DNA from: Ascoidea tarda (nom. inval.)
Lineage: Eukaryota > Ascomycota > Saccharomycetes > Ascoideales > Ascoideaceae
Direction of reading: 5' to 3'
Length of the DNA stretch: 64,000 nt
NCBI GenBank assembly: GCA_030560485.1
Contig: JAKTTS010000007.1
Location: forward strand, 26,215-90,214
Shown here piece by piece: positions 50,903 through 62,859 of this stretch. Each line of letters begins with the position of its first letter. Within the stretch, counting starts at the first letter, position 1. Position numbers and translations under genes: made by a program. Below the pieces are notes generated by a model. The model was not told where the DNA came from. It saw nothing but the letters and a program-made list of their open reading frames with translations, and searched no databases.

Positions 50903-51296
50903 AAATCACTTTGAAAATTGTTTATGGCTACTTCCTTTTATAGTGGAAGGCATGTTCATTGAGCTAAGTTTTAGGTCCTAATTTCGTGCAACTAACTAGA
51001 AATATTTTGTATTAGGTTTATACAGCAATGTAGTGGTGAACCGAGTTTTTATGTATTTCACATTTAATAATTAAAGGAAAGAAAGGTATAATGGACTATT
51101 ATACATTGAAAAAAGCGATTTTCTTTTAGTTTTTTTCCTTTTTTTTTTCTGGTTAGATTGTTGATTAATAGAAAATGGAAAGGTGATTATGATTTAGTAA
51201 GTATACAATCAATAAACAAATACCATTGAAGAAAAAGAAAAAGCAAGAATAAAACAAGAGAAAATCTGAATGGTTACAAAAATTTTCAATAGACAT

Positions 51297-51335
51297 TAAT
51301 GATATTTAGTAATGATATTTAGTAATGATATTTAG
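51297..51335. repeat. 13-bp tandem repeat, three copies
   Basis: TAATGATATTTAG occurs three times in perfect tandem, about 95-130 bp downstream of the IDP1 stop. Confidence 0.92.
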
Positions 51336-51364
51336 TAGAAATATTTAAAGAGACAATGACCAAT

Positions 51365-51428
51365 TGAATTGAATTGGATTGAATTGGATTGGATTGGATT
51401 GGATTGGATTGGATTGGATTAGATTGAA
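51365..51428. repeat. GGATT pentanucleotide array after IDP1
   Basis: Seven or so uninterrupted GGATT units (about 51386-51420) are flanked by GAATT variants. The array ends directly at the IDP1 stop, so it is part of its 3' UTR. Confidence 0.88.
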
Positions 51429-52736
51429 TTATTTTGATAATGAAGCTTTTAGATTATCAGCAACAACGTCTAAGAATTCTTCAGTTGTGACATAAGAACT
51501 TCTGTCAGTTTTACCGCAACATAAGGCCAAATCCTTTGTCATAACACCATTTTCTTGAACAGTATTGATGGTTGCGTTTTGAAGAGTTTCAGCGAATTTG
51601 ACAACATCGGGGGTGTTATCCAATTTACCTCTTTGGAGCAAACCAGTTGTCCAGGCAAAGATGGAAGCGATGGAGTTGGTTGAGGTTTCTTCACCCTTTT
51701 GGTGTTTTCTGAAATGTCTAGTGACAGTTCCATGAGCAGCTTCGGTTTCAAAGATTCCATCTGGAGTCATTAGAACAGAAGTCATAAGACCTAAAGAGCC
51801 AAAACCTTGGGCGACGATATCAGATTGAACATCACCATCATAGTTTTTAAGAGCCATTATGAACCCACCTTTACTTTTGATCATTTGAGCGACCATGTCA
51901 TCGATTAATCTGTGTTCGTAGTAGATTCCATTTTTTTTGAAATCAGATTCATATTGGTTTTCGTACAAGTCCAGAAAGATGTCTTTGAATCTGCCATCAT
52001 ACTGTTTCAAGATTGTGTTTTTGGTGGACAAGAATAAGTTATAGTTTTTTTGAAGAGCTAACTTGAAAGAGGAGTGAGCAAAATTGGTGATTGATTCGTC
52101 AGTGTTGTACATGGCCAAACCAACACCTGGAGATTTGTAGTCAAAGACCTTGAAGACTTGTTTTTCACCATTTGAGGCTTTTGTGTAGACCAATTCTAAA
52201 GAACCAGGCTCGGGAATAACTAAACCAGTTGATTTGTATTGATCACCATGGGCGTGTCTACCGATGATAATTGGTTTTTCCCAGCCTGGAATTAATCTGG
52301 GAATTCTGGGGATCACAATTGGTTCTCTGAAGACAGTACCACCTAGGATATTTCTTATGGTTCCATTGGGGGAGATCCACATTTTTTTCAAGTTAAATTC
52401 TTTAACTCTTGCTTCGTCAGAGGTAATTGTAGCGCATTTAATACCGACACCATATTTTTTAATTGCATTGGCAGAATCGATGGTGACCTGATCGTTTGTC
52501 GAATCTCTGTGTTGAATGCCTAGATCGTAGTATTTCAAGTCGATATCCAAGTATGGGTGGATCAATTTGTCCTTGATGATTTGCCAAATGATTCTTGTCA
52601 TTTCATCACCATCCATTTCCACGACGGGAGTCTTGACTTTGATCTTGTCAAGAGCAGGTGAGTAGGACGAAAAGCATCTGAGGCTGCTGATGGACTTCGA
52701 GCAAGTGGAGCGAAAAGCTACTGATCGTGAAAACAT
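51429..52736 (-). CDS. IDP1: Mitochondrial NADP-dependent isocitrate dehydrogenase
   Basis: This 435-aa enzyme converts isocitrate and NADP to 2-oxoglutarate and NADPH in the matrix. The N-terminal [20 protein letters not shown] is a good mitochondrial presequence (Arg/Ser-rich, no acids). The core begins [19 protein letters not shown] and includes [45 protein letters not shown], and the metal site in [20 protein letters not shown]. The end lacks a peroxisomal SKL signal, which separates it from Idp3. The frame extends 20 codons upstream with a TTG; the ATG is complementary to 52734-52736. Length agrees with the 428-aa S. cerevisiae Idp1. It is divergent from RAD59. Confidence 0.96.
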   Translation of the reverse strand: MFSRSVAFRSTCSKSISSLRCFSSYSPALDKIKVKTPVVEMDGDEMTRIIWQIIKDKLIHPYLDIDLKYYDLGIQHRDSTNDQVTIDSANAIKKYGVGIKCATITSDEARVKEFNLKKMWISPNGTIRNILGGTVFREPIVIPRIPRLIPGWEKPIIIGRHAHGDQYKSTGLVIPEPGSLELVYTKASNGEKQVFKVFDYKSPGVGLAMYNTDESITNFAHSSFKLALQKNYNLFLSTKNTILKQYDGRFKDIFLDLYENQYESDFKKNGIYYEHRLIDDMVAQMIKSKGGFIMALKNYDGDVQSDIVAQGFGSLGLMTSVLMTPDGIFETEAAHGTVTRHFRKHQKGEETSTNSIASIFAWTTGLLQRGKLDNTPDVVKFAETLQNATINTVQENGVMTKDLALCCGKTDRSSYVTTEEFLDVVADNLKASLSK

Positions 52737-53025
52737 GGTGGAACAATGGGCAATTGACAGATGAATCTTGGTCTGAAAAGATATAGAAGAAAACAAAAAG
52801 AACCAAAACGAGAACTCGAAAGAAGGAAAATTTTCATCGAGTGAGTCAAGATCAAAGAATATATTCCAATCACACTGAGGGAAAAACAGAGGGTGTTTTC
52901 CTCCAACGGCCCGGTTTCGGATATTTGACAGCCGCCTAGCCTGGCCGGAGTGCGATGCGCACGTGCCCGACCGACTTTAGAAGCAAAGCAGAAGCAGCAG
53001 AAGCAGCAGAAGAAGCAGAAGAAGC
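52737..53025. promoter_or_regulatory. IDP1/RAD59 divergent promoter with CAG island
   Basis: The 289-bp divergent spacer contains a CACGTG at 52960-52965 and a run of GCAGAAGCAGCAG-type repeats at 52983-53025 that ends at the RAD59 ATG. The same 13-mer GCAGAAGCAGCAG is present beside PTC5. Confidence 0.55.
52960..52965. promoter_or_regulatory. CACGTG E-box, IDP1/RAD59 promoter
   Basis: GCACGTGC, a perfect palindromic E-box 61 bp upstream of the RAD59 ATG. Confidence 0.45.
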
Positions 53026-53877
53026 ATGGCTGTCTCCGGCTCCAGAACCACAACTGCGCTTTCCCATCAGCACACGCAAAAGGAGTACCAGCTCACACAC
53101 GACCCGATAACTGTCCTCTTCCCTGATCTTTCTAACGACTTCTTCTTCCACGACCCAGACGACCCAGACGACCCAGACGATGCTGATGCTGACGCTGACG
53201 ATTCCAGGTTCAATTGCTATTTGTTGACGCCATGGTCCTTCAGCAGAATGGATCAGTTTGACACTGGTTTGAAGGCAATCCGGGCCAGAAAATCATATTT
53301 TGCCTCTTCTATCAGAAATATTCCCTACCACATATTGATCAACTTAGCGAATCACACTTTTGGCTTTGACGGATGGTCAACAGAAATAGTGCCTGGTTCC
53401 TTCAGCTTGATTACGCTAGACACTGTTTTGGCTCAATTCGAAGACAATGACAAAAACTTCATCGAAAATTATTACAATAATCTCAGCAATAGCATCATAA
53501 AAAACGAGTCTGATTTGGATTTCGATATCGATTTGAATCAAGAATGTCGTGCTGCTAACACCGAAAGGGCTCTTCAAAACACTGTCATCAACGATGATAA
53601 CACTGATCCAGACTCAAATGCCGATAAAAAATACGCCTACAATATAAAGACATCTATCGTTGTCAAAATTATATTATGCGATGGCTTTTATCATCAATCT
53701 ATCGGTTATGGCCAGGCTCAAAATTATCCTTCAAAACCATTAGCCCTTCAAAAATCAAAAAAAGAGTCTGTAACAAACGCAATCAAGGCCTGTTTTGCTG
53801 ATTTTCCCTTGATTTTTCAAACGTATCGAAACGAGTTGCTAGATGAAATCTTTCACGAACCAATTAGTTCAAAATAA
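53026..53877 (+). CDS. RAD59: Single-strand annealing protein Rad59 (Rad52 family)
   Basis: This 283-aa protein carries the short Rad52-type DNA-binding core: IPYHILINLANHTFGFDGWS, TEIVPG, VKIILCDGFYHQSIGYGQAQ and KKESVTNAIKACFADFP. It lacks the long C-terminal half that Rad52 uses to bind Rad51, and the size is close to Rad59 (238 aa in S. cerevisiae), which assists Rad52 in annealing and break-induced repair. The first 65 residues are not conserved and include a DPDD repeat made by a 9-bp unit (53151-53205). The ATG at 53026 is the first; a later in-frame ATG (at MDQFDTG) would also leave the core intact. Confidence 0.88.
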   Translation: MAVSGSRTTTALSHQHTQKEYQLTHDPITVLFPDLSNDFFFHDPDDPDDPDDADADADDSRFNCYLLTPWSFSRMDQFDTGLKAIRARKSYFASSIRNIPYHILINLANHTFGFDGWSTEIVPGSFSLITLDTVLAQFEDNDKNFIENYYNNLSNSIIKNESDLDFDIDLNQECRAANTERALQNTVINDDNTDPDSNADKKYAYNIKTSIVVKIILCDGFYHQSIGYGQAQNYPSKPLALQKSKKESVTNAIKACFADFPLIFQTYRNELLDEIFHEPISSK

Positions 53878-53999
53878 TTCTTCATTCCAAAAATTCATTT
53901 GCTTCTCTAAATTTGTCATCTTAAAGATCCATCACAGTGGAATATTTTATCATGCATTTTCATGCTCTTTATGCGTCTTCCATCAAACAAAAAATTATC

Positions 54000-54010
54000 T
54001 GAAAATTTTT
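54000..54010 (+). promoter_or_regulatory. RRPE element in NOG1 promoter
   Basis: TGAAAATTTTT is an exact match to the rRNA-processing element of yeast ribosome-biogenesis genes (bound by Stb3 in S. cerevisiae). It lies 106 bp upstream of the NOG1 ATG. The usual partner PAC motif was not found. Confidence 0.6.
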
Positions 54011-54115
54011 TTTTTTCTTTTCACACCTGCTCCAATTTTTTTTTCTTCATATATTAATTGTTTATCTTTGTAAAGCAATCAATATTTTTGATTTGATATT
54101 AACTACGTACTCAAA

Positions 54116-56029
54116 ATGCAGCTTACCTTTAAAGATATACCCACCGTACCCACATCAGCAGATCTTTTGGATATCATTCTTAACCGAACCCAAAGAAAGA
54201 CTCCAACGGTTGTTCGTCCTGGTTTCAAAATAACAAGAATAAGAGCTTTTTATATGAGAAAAGTTAAATTCACTGCTGAAGGCTTTTCTGAAAAATTCAA
54301 TGATATTCTATCCGGTTTCCCTAACATTAATGAAATCCACCCATTTCACAGAGATTTGATGGATACCCTATATGAAAAAAATCAATTCAAAATCTCTTTA
54401 GCTTCTGTATCCAAAGCGAAAACTCTAATTGAACAAGTATCCAGAGATTATGTCAGATTACTCAAATTCGGCCAGTCTTTATTTCAATGCAAACAGCTAA
54501 AAAGAGCTGCTTTAGGTAGAATGGCAACAATCCTAAAAAAACTAAAAGATCCTCTAGTTTATCTCGAACAAGTTAGACAGCATTTAGGTCGTTTGCCATC
54601 AATTGATCCAAACACCAGAACTCTCTTAATTTGTGGCTATCCAAACGTCGGTAAATCTTCTTTTTTAAGATGCATCACTAAAGCTGATGTCGATGTACAA
54701 CCCTACGCTTTTACAACTAAATCCCTTTATGTTGGTCATTTTGACTACAAATACTTAAGATTCCAAGCCATTGATACCCCCGGTATTCTAGATAGACCAA
54801 CTGAAGAAATGAATAATATTGAAATGCAAAGTATTTATGCTATTGCCCATTTAAGATCCTGCATTCTTTATTTCATGGATTTATCCGAACAATGTGGCTT
54901 TTCCATCCAAGATCAAGTTAAATTATTTCACTCAATTAAACCCTTATTTGCCAATAAATCCGTCATGGTAGTAATAAATAAAACTGACATTATTAAACCA
55001 GAACATTTATCCGAAGATAACCAAAACCTATTGAAATCAGTGATAGAAATTCCAGGTGTCGACGTAGTTCAAATATCCTGTATTGACCAAGACAACGTCA
55101 TGAGTGCTAGAAATAAAGCTTGCGAAAAATTATTAGCCGCTAGAATTGAACAGAAATTAAAAGGTACTTCCAGAGTTAACAACGTCTTGAGCAAAATTCA
55201 TGTTGCCAACCCAGCTCAAAGAGACGACATCAAAAGAGAAGCCTTTATTCCTGAAGCTGTTAAGTCGTTTAAAAAATATAATAAAGATGATCCTGAAAGA
55301 AGAAAATTGGCTCGTGATATTGAAGAAGAAAATGGTGGTGCAGGCGTTTATAACATTAATTTGAAAGATAAATATCTTCTTGAAGACGAAGATTGGAAAA
55401 ACGACATTATGCCTGAGATCCTTAACGGTAGAAACGTTTACGATTTTCTTGATATTGATATCGTCAATAAATTGAAAGCATTAGAAGAAGAAGAAGAATC
55501 CTTGGAAAAAGAAGGGTTTTATGATTCAGATTCAGAAATTGAAGATGACGAAATAGAAGAAGTAAGAGAAAAAGCAAACTGGATTAGAAGTAAACAAAAA
55601 ATCATGATAAATGAAGCAAGAAATAAAAAAGGTATCAAAAACAAAGGTTATATGCCAAGATCAAAACAATCAAAATCTTTCTCCAAGATGGTTGACCATA
55701 TGGAATCTTTGGGTCATGATACCACTCATTTAGTCAACAAGAAGAATTCATTTATGCAAAATAACTATAATGTCAATGGTGCCGAAGTTATAATGAGCGA
55801 AGCTATTAGTGAAAAGAAAAATAAAACTCCATTGTATCAACAAGATAGAGCAAATGAGGGTGTTACTGATGTTGTCGCTAGAAGCAAGAATGAAAGATTA
55901 GCCAAGTTACAAAGAAAAAGAAGATTAAGAGATGGACAAAAGGGTGATGCTGACAGATTCCAAACTGCCAGTATTCCAAAACATTTATTTTCTGGTAAAC
56001 GTGGTATTGGAAAAACTGATTTTAGATGA
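54116..56029 (+). CDS. NOG1: Nucleolar GTPase Nog1, 60S ribosome biogenesis
   Basis: This 637-aa protein is nearly the length of S. cerevisiae Nog1 (647 aa). The N-terminal helical domain (about 1-165) is followed by an Obg-family GTPase domain: G1 GYPNVGKSS from residue 174, G3 DTPG, G4 NKTD. The long basic C-terminus (RRKLARDIEEENGG, KNERLAKLQRKRRLRDGQK, SGKRGIGKTDFR) threads along the pre-60S particle and toward the exit tunnel. Nog1 is essential for late nucleolar and nuclear 60S maturation. Codon use is the most biased in the window, fitting strong expression. Start is the ATG at 54116 (MQLTFKDIPTVPT, the family N-terminus). Confidence 0.97.
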   Translation: MQLTFKDIPTVPTSADLLDIILNRTQRKTPTVVRPGFKITRIRAFYMRKVKFTAEGFSEKFNDILSGFPNINEIHPFHRDLMDTLYEKNQFKISLASVSKAKTLIEQVSRDYVRLLKFGQSLFQCKQLKRAALGRMATILKKLKDPLVYLEQVRQHLGRLPSIDPNTRTLLICGYPNVGKSSFLRCITKADVDVQPYAFTTKSLYVGHFDYKYLRFQAIDTPGILDRPTEEMNNIEMQSIYAIAHLRSCILYFMDLSEQCGFSIQDQVKLFHSIKPLFANKSVMVVINKTDIIKPEHLSEDNQNLLKSVIEIPGVDVVQISCIDQDNVMSARNKACEKLLAARIEQKLKGTSRVNNVLSKIHVANPAQRDDIKREAFIPEAVKSFKKYNKDDPERRKLARDIEEENGGAGVYNINLKDKYLLEDEDWKNDIMPEILNGRNVYDFLDIDIVNKLKALEEEEESLEKEGFYDSDSEIEDDEIEEVREKANWIRSKQKIMINEARNKKGIKNKGYMPRSKQSKSFSKMVDHMESLGHDTTHLVNKKNSFMQNNYNVNGAEVIMSEAISEKKNKTPLYQQDRANEGVTDVVARSKNERLAKLQRKRRLRDGQKGDADRFQTASIPKHLFSGKRGIGKTDFR

Positions 56030-56482
56030 TTTTATTCAAATTTTTATCAATTTTAATTCTATGTTTTATTTTATTTTATTTCTGTTTATATTTTTATCTA
56101 AACTTTACTTTTAGAATAAAATCAAAGCTTTCAACCTTTTAGATTGAGCAAATTCAAATCATAGTAGAAAAAACTAGTGATAAATCTCAAAGAAGCTCAC
56201 TAGTTTGAAACCTGAATTTTTATTATATCGAGTAAAAATATTCTATTGAAAAGCATATCTAGTTATACAGTTTAAAATTAAGAGATATCTAGCTAATTAT
56301 TTTATTTTTTTTTCAACAAAAAAAACGACCAGACCAAATCAAACAAAAAAGCAAAGTAGGATTTTATACCTATGTTTTATCATAAAATAACAGATCATAT
56401 TATTATTATTATTATTATTATTATTAAAAAATAATGCAAAAAATTGAACAAAATTAATAAATAAAAAGGGTAAAATAAATCA
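56030..56482. other. NOG1/PRP43 convergent spacer
   Basis: This 453-bp convergent region is AT-rich, with a 10-bp perfect inverted repeat and an ATT microsatellite (about 56398-56426). No gene is seen. Confidence 0.5.
56171..56206. terminator. 10-bp inverted repeat downstream of NOG1
   Basis: AAACTAGTGA and TCACTAGTTT flank a 16-nt loop, about 140 bp after the NOG1 stop and 280 bp from the PRP43 stop. It could form an RNA hairpin in either 3' region or a protein-binding palindrome. A role in 3'-end formation is only a guess. Confidence 0.35.
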
Positions 56483-59273
<2,791 letters not shown>

Positions 59274-60977
59274 TCAGTGCTCACACAATGAAAACTCTCT
59301 GTTAAAAGGTAAATCTACATTGTCCTTTTTTACTGAACGTTCCTTTATCAATTCTTCTCTTAGTTTTTTTGATTCATCTAAAGTTATTGGCCAGTCAAAT
59401 GGCTTTTCAGTTTGTTTGATTAATGATTGAATATCTTCTTTATTTTCATCGCTTAAGTAATCTTCCTTCAATTCAGCATTGAATAACTTATCATCCCACC
59501 ATTCTTTCTGTTGAATAGGGACGTCACTAGTTGAAAAAACATGATATCTAGTATCAGATGGATCAACAATAAAAAAACATAGAATTTTTCTTGTTCCATT
59601 TTTAGACTTATCTTTCAACTCAAATTTGTCAACATGGTGTTGAAGGAAATTTGGGAAAATCAATATTCTGTCTTCTTTACAATCAATATTTCCTTGCTCT
59701 CTAACCGATCGATGATCTCTGGACAAACCATATAAATCTAATACTGGGCCCTCAGCATTTTGTTCATATTCCATAAAATCTTCGGTATCCACAGCAGCTC
59801 TAAAACGAATTTTACTTTCAACAATATTGGTCATTTCGTAATAATACAAAATTGTACAGACAATTTTTTCATTGTCGCAACCTTCAACATGCCAGGACCC
59901 ACCTTTGTAGTTGGGCTTTTCAGGGGTTAGCTCAATATTAGCTAGTTTAACAATAACTTTCAATTCGGGATACTTTTCTTTCAAATTAATTAGATCAATT
60001 TTGTAATCTTCTTTGGTAGCAGAAAATTTCAAAGGAAGATTTGAAAAGGGTTTTAAATGTTTTAAACTGGTACCGTTATAGTACAATTTGTCAATTTCGT
60101 TTTCGACTTTATTTTGGGCATTATAATTTAAAGCTTCACTTGTTTTTTCCAAATCACTGACCAATTTTTGAAAATTTTGGTCATATATTTCCGCTGACGC
60201 ATACGGAACCTCGATATATTTAGTTAAAAGATTGTAATCTTGGCTATTAGATGACTTGGTTAAAACCAAACTCAAGCCATTTAAACAACAATTGAAAATA
60301 TCTTCAATATTTCCATATAATTTTTTGTACTTGATTGGGTGCAAATTGTTAATGTATGATTGGGCTTCGTATTTATCAGAAAAAGAGTTGTATTGGAAAA
60401 CAGTTGGAAGCCATTGAAACTTTTCAGAAACTTCATGACTTTCGTCATACGAATCAGCAGTTTCGTCTTGATAAGAATCACTTAGTTGGACAATTTTGAA
60501 ATTTTCACCATCAAAAACAGGAGTAAAGCCATATCGAAGTGTGTACAAAGAAGGATGAACCAAATCCAATACTTGATCATTGGAGCCTGGATGGTAATCT
60601 CTTGGTTCATTTGATTCAAGCTCACAAACATTATCAGAAAACTTCTTCTTTAACAAAGGACCAACAACATTGTCATTGAAAAAAATGTAATCGATAGCGC
60701 CAGCAGTGTATTTATCGGTGGTTAGATTTTGAAGATACTCAAAGTAGTTCAACTGATCAAAAATATACTCGATTATCTTGCGAGAGTTGTAGGGGAAGTT
60801 ATATCCTCTTCTTATCTGGGATTCTATCTCGCTTTCCCATTTTTTTCTTATCTCTGGGTTTTTGTATTTGAGTGTCCAGTTTGGTTTCAATCTGATTTGA
60901 TAAGACAACTCATGGATAGAATACTCTAGGTTGGATATCATCGGGACCATGAAATCGCTGTAGTTAAGAAAGGTCAT
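59274..60977 (-). CDS. DUF4246 family protein, possible 2-oxoglutarate/Fe(II) oxygenase fold
   Basis: This 567-aa protein matches the fungal DUF4246 family in its blocks LVHPSLYTLRYGFTPVF, FQWLPTVFQYN, ELTPEKPNYKGGSWHVEG and IFPNFLQHHVDKFEL, followed by TRKILCFFIVDP. The spacing of His-x-Glu (WHVEG), a later His (QHHVDKF) and a downstream Arg (TRKIL) is that of the metal and 2-oxoglutarate ligands of jelly-roll dioxygenases. An enzyme of that class is therefore likely, but no substrate is known to me. Such genes occur patchily in fungi and are missing from S. cerevisiae as far as I recall. Start is the ATG complementary to 60975-60977. Confidence 0.8.
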   Translation of the reverse strand: MTFLNYSDFMVPMISNLEYSIHELSYQIRLKPNWTLKYKNPEIRKKWESEIESQIRRGYNFPYNSRKIIEYIFDQLNYFEYLQNLTTDKYTAGAIDYIFFNDNVVGPLLKKKFSDNVCELESNEPRDYHPGSNDQVLDLVHPSLYTLRYGFTPVFDGENFKIVQLSDSYQDETADSYDESHEVSEKFQWLPTVFQYNSFSDKYEAQSYINNLHPIKYKKLYGNIEDIFNCCLNGLSLVLTKSSNSQDYNLLTKYIEVPYASAEIYDQNFQKLVSDLEKTSEALNYNAQNKVENEIDKLYYNGTSLKHLKPFSNLPLKFSATKEDYKIDLINLKEKYPELKVIVKLANIELTPEKPNYKGGSWHVEGCDNEKIVCTILYYYEMTNIVESKIRFRAAVDTEDFMEYEQNAEGPVLDLYGLSRDHRSVREQGNIDCKEDRILIFPNFLQHHVDKFELKDKSKNGTRKILCFFIVDPSDTRYHVFSTSDVPIQQKEWWDDKLFNAELKEDYLSDENKEDIQSLIKQTEKPFDWPITLDESKKLREELIKERSVKKDNVDLPFNREFSLCEH

Positions 60978-61589
60978 CTTTAGCAGTTTCAGTGGTTTTA
61001 AATGTTTTTGCTGTCTGTATTTCCAATCGAGCTGGCGATATGGAATGGTGCTAGATATATGTGTTGTATATGTGTTTGGCTACAAATTTTTGGAGTGACA
61101 AAAATCGAAATTTGTCCAAATCTCTGTCCCAAATGCAAAATAAGATTTAAAGGCAGTTTTGATAAGTTACTCGTTGAAGAACCTGGGCTGGAAAAAAAAT
61201 AAAACAAAGAGAATACATGGTGGCATAAAAGTAAAGACTACTAATTTGCATGATAACATTTTATTTGATATGGTTGATTTTATTTGATTTGAGACAGAGT
61301 TGTTGATTTGGATTGGGGCTACTTTTTGAGCACTCTTGACATTGTTTTGGTTATTTGATACAGGCAAACTATTATTGAAGTCTAAAATTTGTGGGAAACA
61401 TATCAATAAAAGGATATAATGCGATTTGCAACAAATTTGTTCAACAGTTCGTATCTATATAAATACAGGCTTTATGATTTAGTATACCAAAAAATAGATT
61501 GGTTTTGAGGGAAAAAAATCGAGTTTACATTGAGTTGGTTAGTGTTTAACAATAACGATAGTGATAACAATAACAATAACAATTTGCAA
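60978..61589. promoter_or_regulatory. DUF4246 / J-like gene divergent spacer
   Basis: The 612-bp region contains a 66-codon ATG ORF (61002-61202) with a CPNLCPKC motif and a headless 79-codon minus-strand ORF with a hydrophobic end (61167-61406). Neither is convincing. A TATA box before the J-like gene is at 61456-61463. Confidence 0.4.
61456..61463 (+). promoter_or_regulatory. TATA box upstream of the J-like gene
   Basis: TATATAAA is a perfect consensus TATA 127 bp upstream of the ATG at 61590, which suggests that the split gene is, or was, transcribed. Confidence 0.5.
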
Positions 61590-62400
61590 ATGTCATCTAA
61601 TTCAAGATATTCTAGAGAAAAGTTATTTCGGATTTTAGGATTGTCCTTGACAACAACTGATTTAAGATTAATTAAACAAGCAAATAAGAGAGTTGTTCGA
61701 ATTCTATTTCCAGATAAAGGAGTTTTCAAAGACCATCTGAAATTTTTAAGATATCGAGAAGCGTATGAATTTTACATTTGAAGATTTTTTTTATAGATTT
61801 AGAAAATATCTGATTTATCAACCAATATTATTAAAAGACATTAAAGAGTTTAACTTGCAAAACACTCAATGTTACGTACCACCAAATGGTCGTCAGAAAA
61901 AGCATTTATTTGCTAGGTTTAAATTAAAGCCTTTTAAGCTCTATACGGTTAGTTCAAGTAGTGTGTTTCGTGAAATAAAAGCTTCAGCCATTTCATTGAA
62001 AGATTATAATAGTTTTGGGTTAAAACTTTGCATTGGGCATGACGATTATAATGCGTTTTTTGATCAAGTTTTCCATCGATCGATAGTTTTGAAAACATTT
62101 GATATAGAAAAAGAAGAAAATTATAGATTTCTGCAAAGAGATCTTATTATTCCGAATATTGTAATCAGAATTTATTCAAAATTTATTGTGGGTCCCTCAT
62201 CTGGAAACAGAATTTTTAGAGTCAAGCTTAATAGCAAGGTGATCCAAATTCTCAGAAGGATAGATAGCCAGACCTTTCGACTCAAGAAAGATAACACATT
62301 CAACATAAACGACAAATACAACCTCTCGACGTTATCTTATTTTGACCGGAACATTGTGCAAGATGATGAGCAACAGGGCGAGTTGGTTTTGGACTTGTAA
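61590..62400 (+). pseudogene. J-domain-like gene interrupted by a +1 frame change
   Basis: ORF1 (61590-61781, 63 aa) is a compact J-domain-like module: REKLFRILGL (helix I), a long helix II ending RILFPDKG where the invariant HPD is FPD, and FLRYREAYEFY (helix III). It stops at TGA 61779-61781. ORF2 is open in the +1 frame from 61750 to 62400 (own ATG at 61765, 211 aa) and is basic, with no family I recognise. The overlap of 32 bases and intact 200-codon ORF2 suggest one protein of about 270 aa split by a single-base indel or read by programmed +1 frameshifting; two overlapping genes are a third option. I found no credible intron bridging the ORFs. A TATA box and trailing hairpins flank the locus. 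Confidence 0.5.
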
Positions 62401-62414
62401 GAAGAGAATAAACA

Positions 62415-62453
62415 AGTGCTTTGCACTGTTTTGTTGAGAAACATCCTCAACAA
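62415..62453. terminator. Two adjacent hairpins after the J-like ORF2
   Basis: AGTGC-TTT-GCACT (62415-62427) is followed by an 8-bp stem TTGTTGAG/CTCAACAA with a 7-nt loop (62431-62453), starting 15 bp after the stop at 62400. Yeast termination does not normally need hairpins, so function is open. Confidence 0.4.
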
Positions 62454-62859
62454 CCACCGAAGGTGTGAATGAGTGTAGACGAATTCGAGTGCAAATTTGC
62501 AGTTTCCAACCAAAATTGCAGTGTCTTTGAGCAGCTTTGGGAGAACACCAACGAGATTAGCAGCTGGAGAGCCTGGAGAGTGAAAACCAGCAGAGGACTC
62601 TTCCACAGGCGATAGTTGGCGTAGTGCCTCTCGAAGTGTTTACTTTGGGTAGCTGTAGGCTGTTTGCTCTTATTCCATTGTTTCTGGAGTGTTCCACAGT
62701 GCAATCTCTTTTGATTTGGGTGGTAACTTGTTTTGTCTCATCTGGCCCAGAAAATATTTTCATTTCTCCTTTGATCTGCACATATATAAAGACAACGAGC
62801 TTGCCTTAGCGAAGACTGCCCACTGCTCCACCACCCACAGGCCTCTCATTTGAAATAAA
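62454..62859. promoter_or_regulatory. IAH1 promoter
   Basis: This roughly 400-bp region is moderately GC-rich, with a TATA box close to the gene and overlapping meaningless ORFs on the minus strand. Confidence 0.45.
62783..62790 (+). promoter_or_regulatory. TATA box of IAH1
   Basis: TATATAAA, 70 bp upstream of the IAH1 ATG. Confidence 0.6.

Larger units (their letters stand above)
50903..51428. other. SSY5/IDP1 convergent spacer
   Basis: This 526-bp convergent 3' region has two satellite-like arrays next to the IDP1 stop. No gene is seen. Confidence 0.55.

Noticed and set aside
51365-51428. Telomere-like repeat
   Set aside because: The GGATT unit is short, interspersed with GAATT and confined to a gene's 3' UTR, so it is an ordinary microsatellite.
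61763-61897. Intron (GTATGA to CAG) joining the two J-like ORFs
   Set aside because: The joined frame hits a stop within a dozen codons, and the shorter alternative would be only 34 nt without a branch site.
61590-62400. Ornithine decarboxylase antizyme, because of the short ORF1 ending in TGA and +1 ORF2
   Set aside because: The protein text matches a J-like domain, not antizyme, and ORF2 lacks the antizyme C-terminal core.
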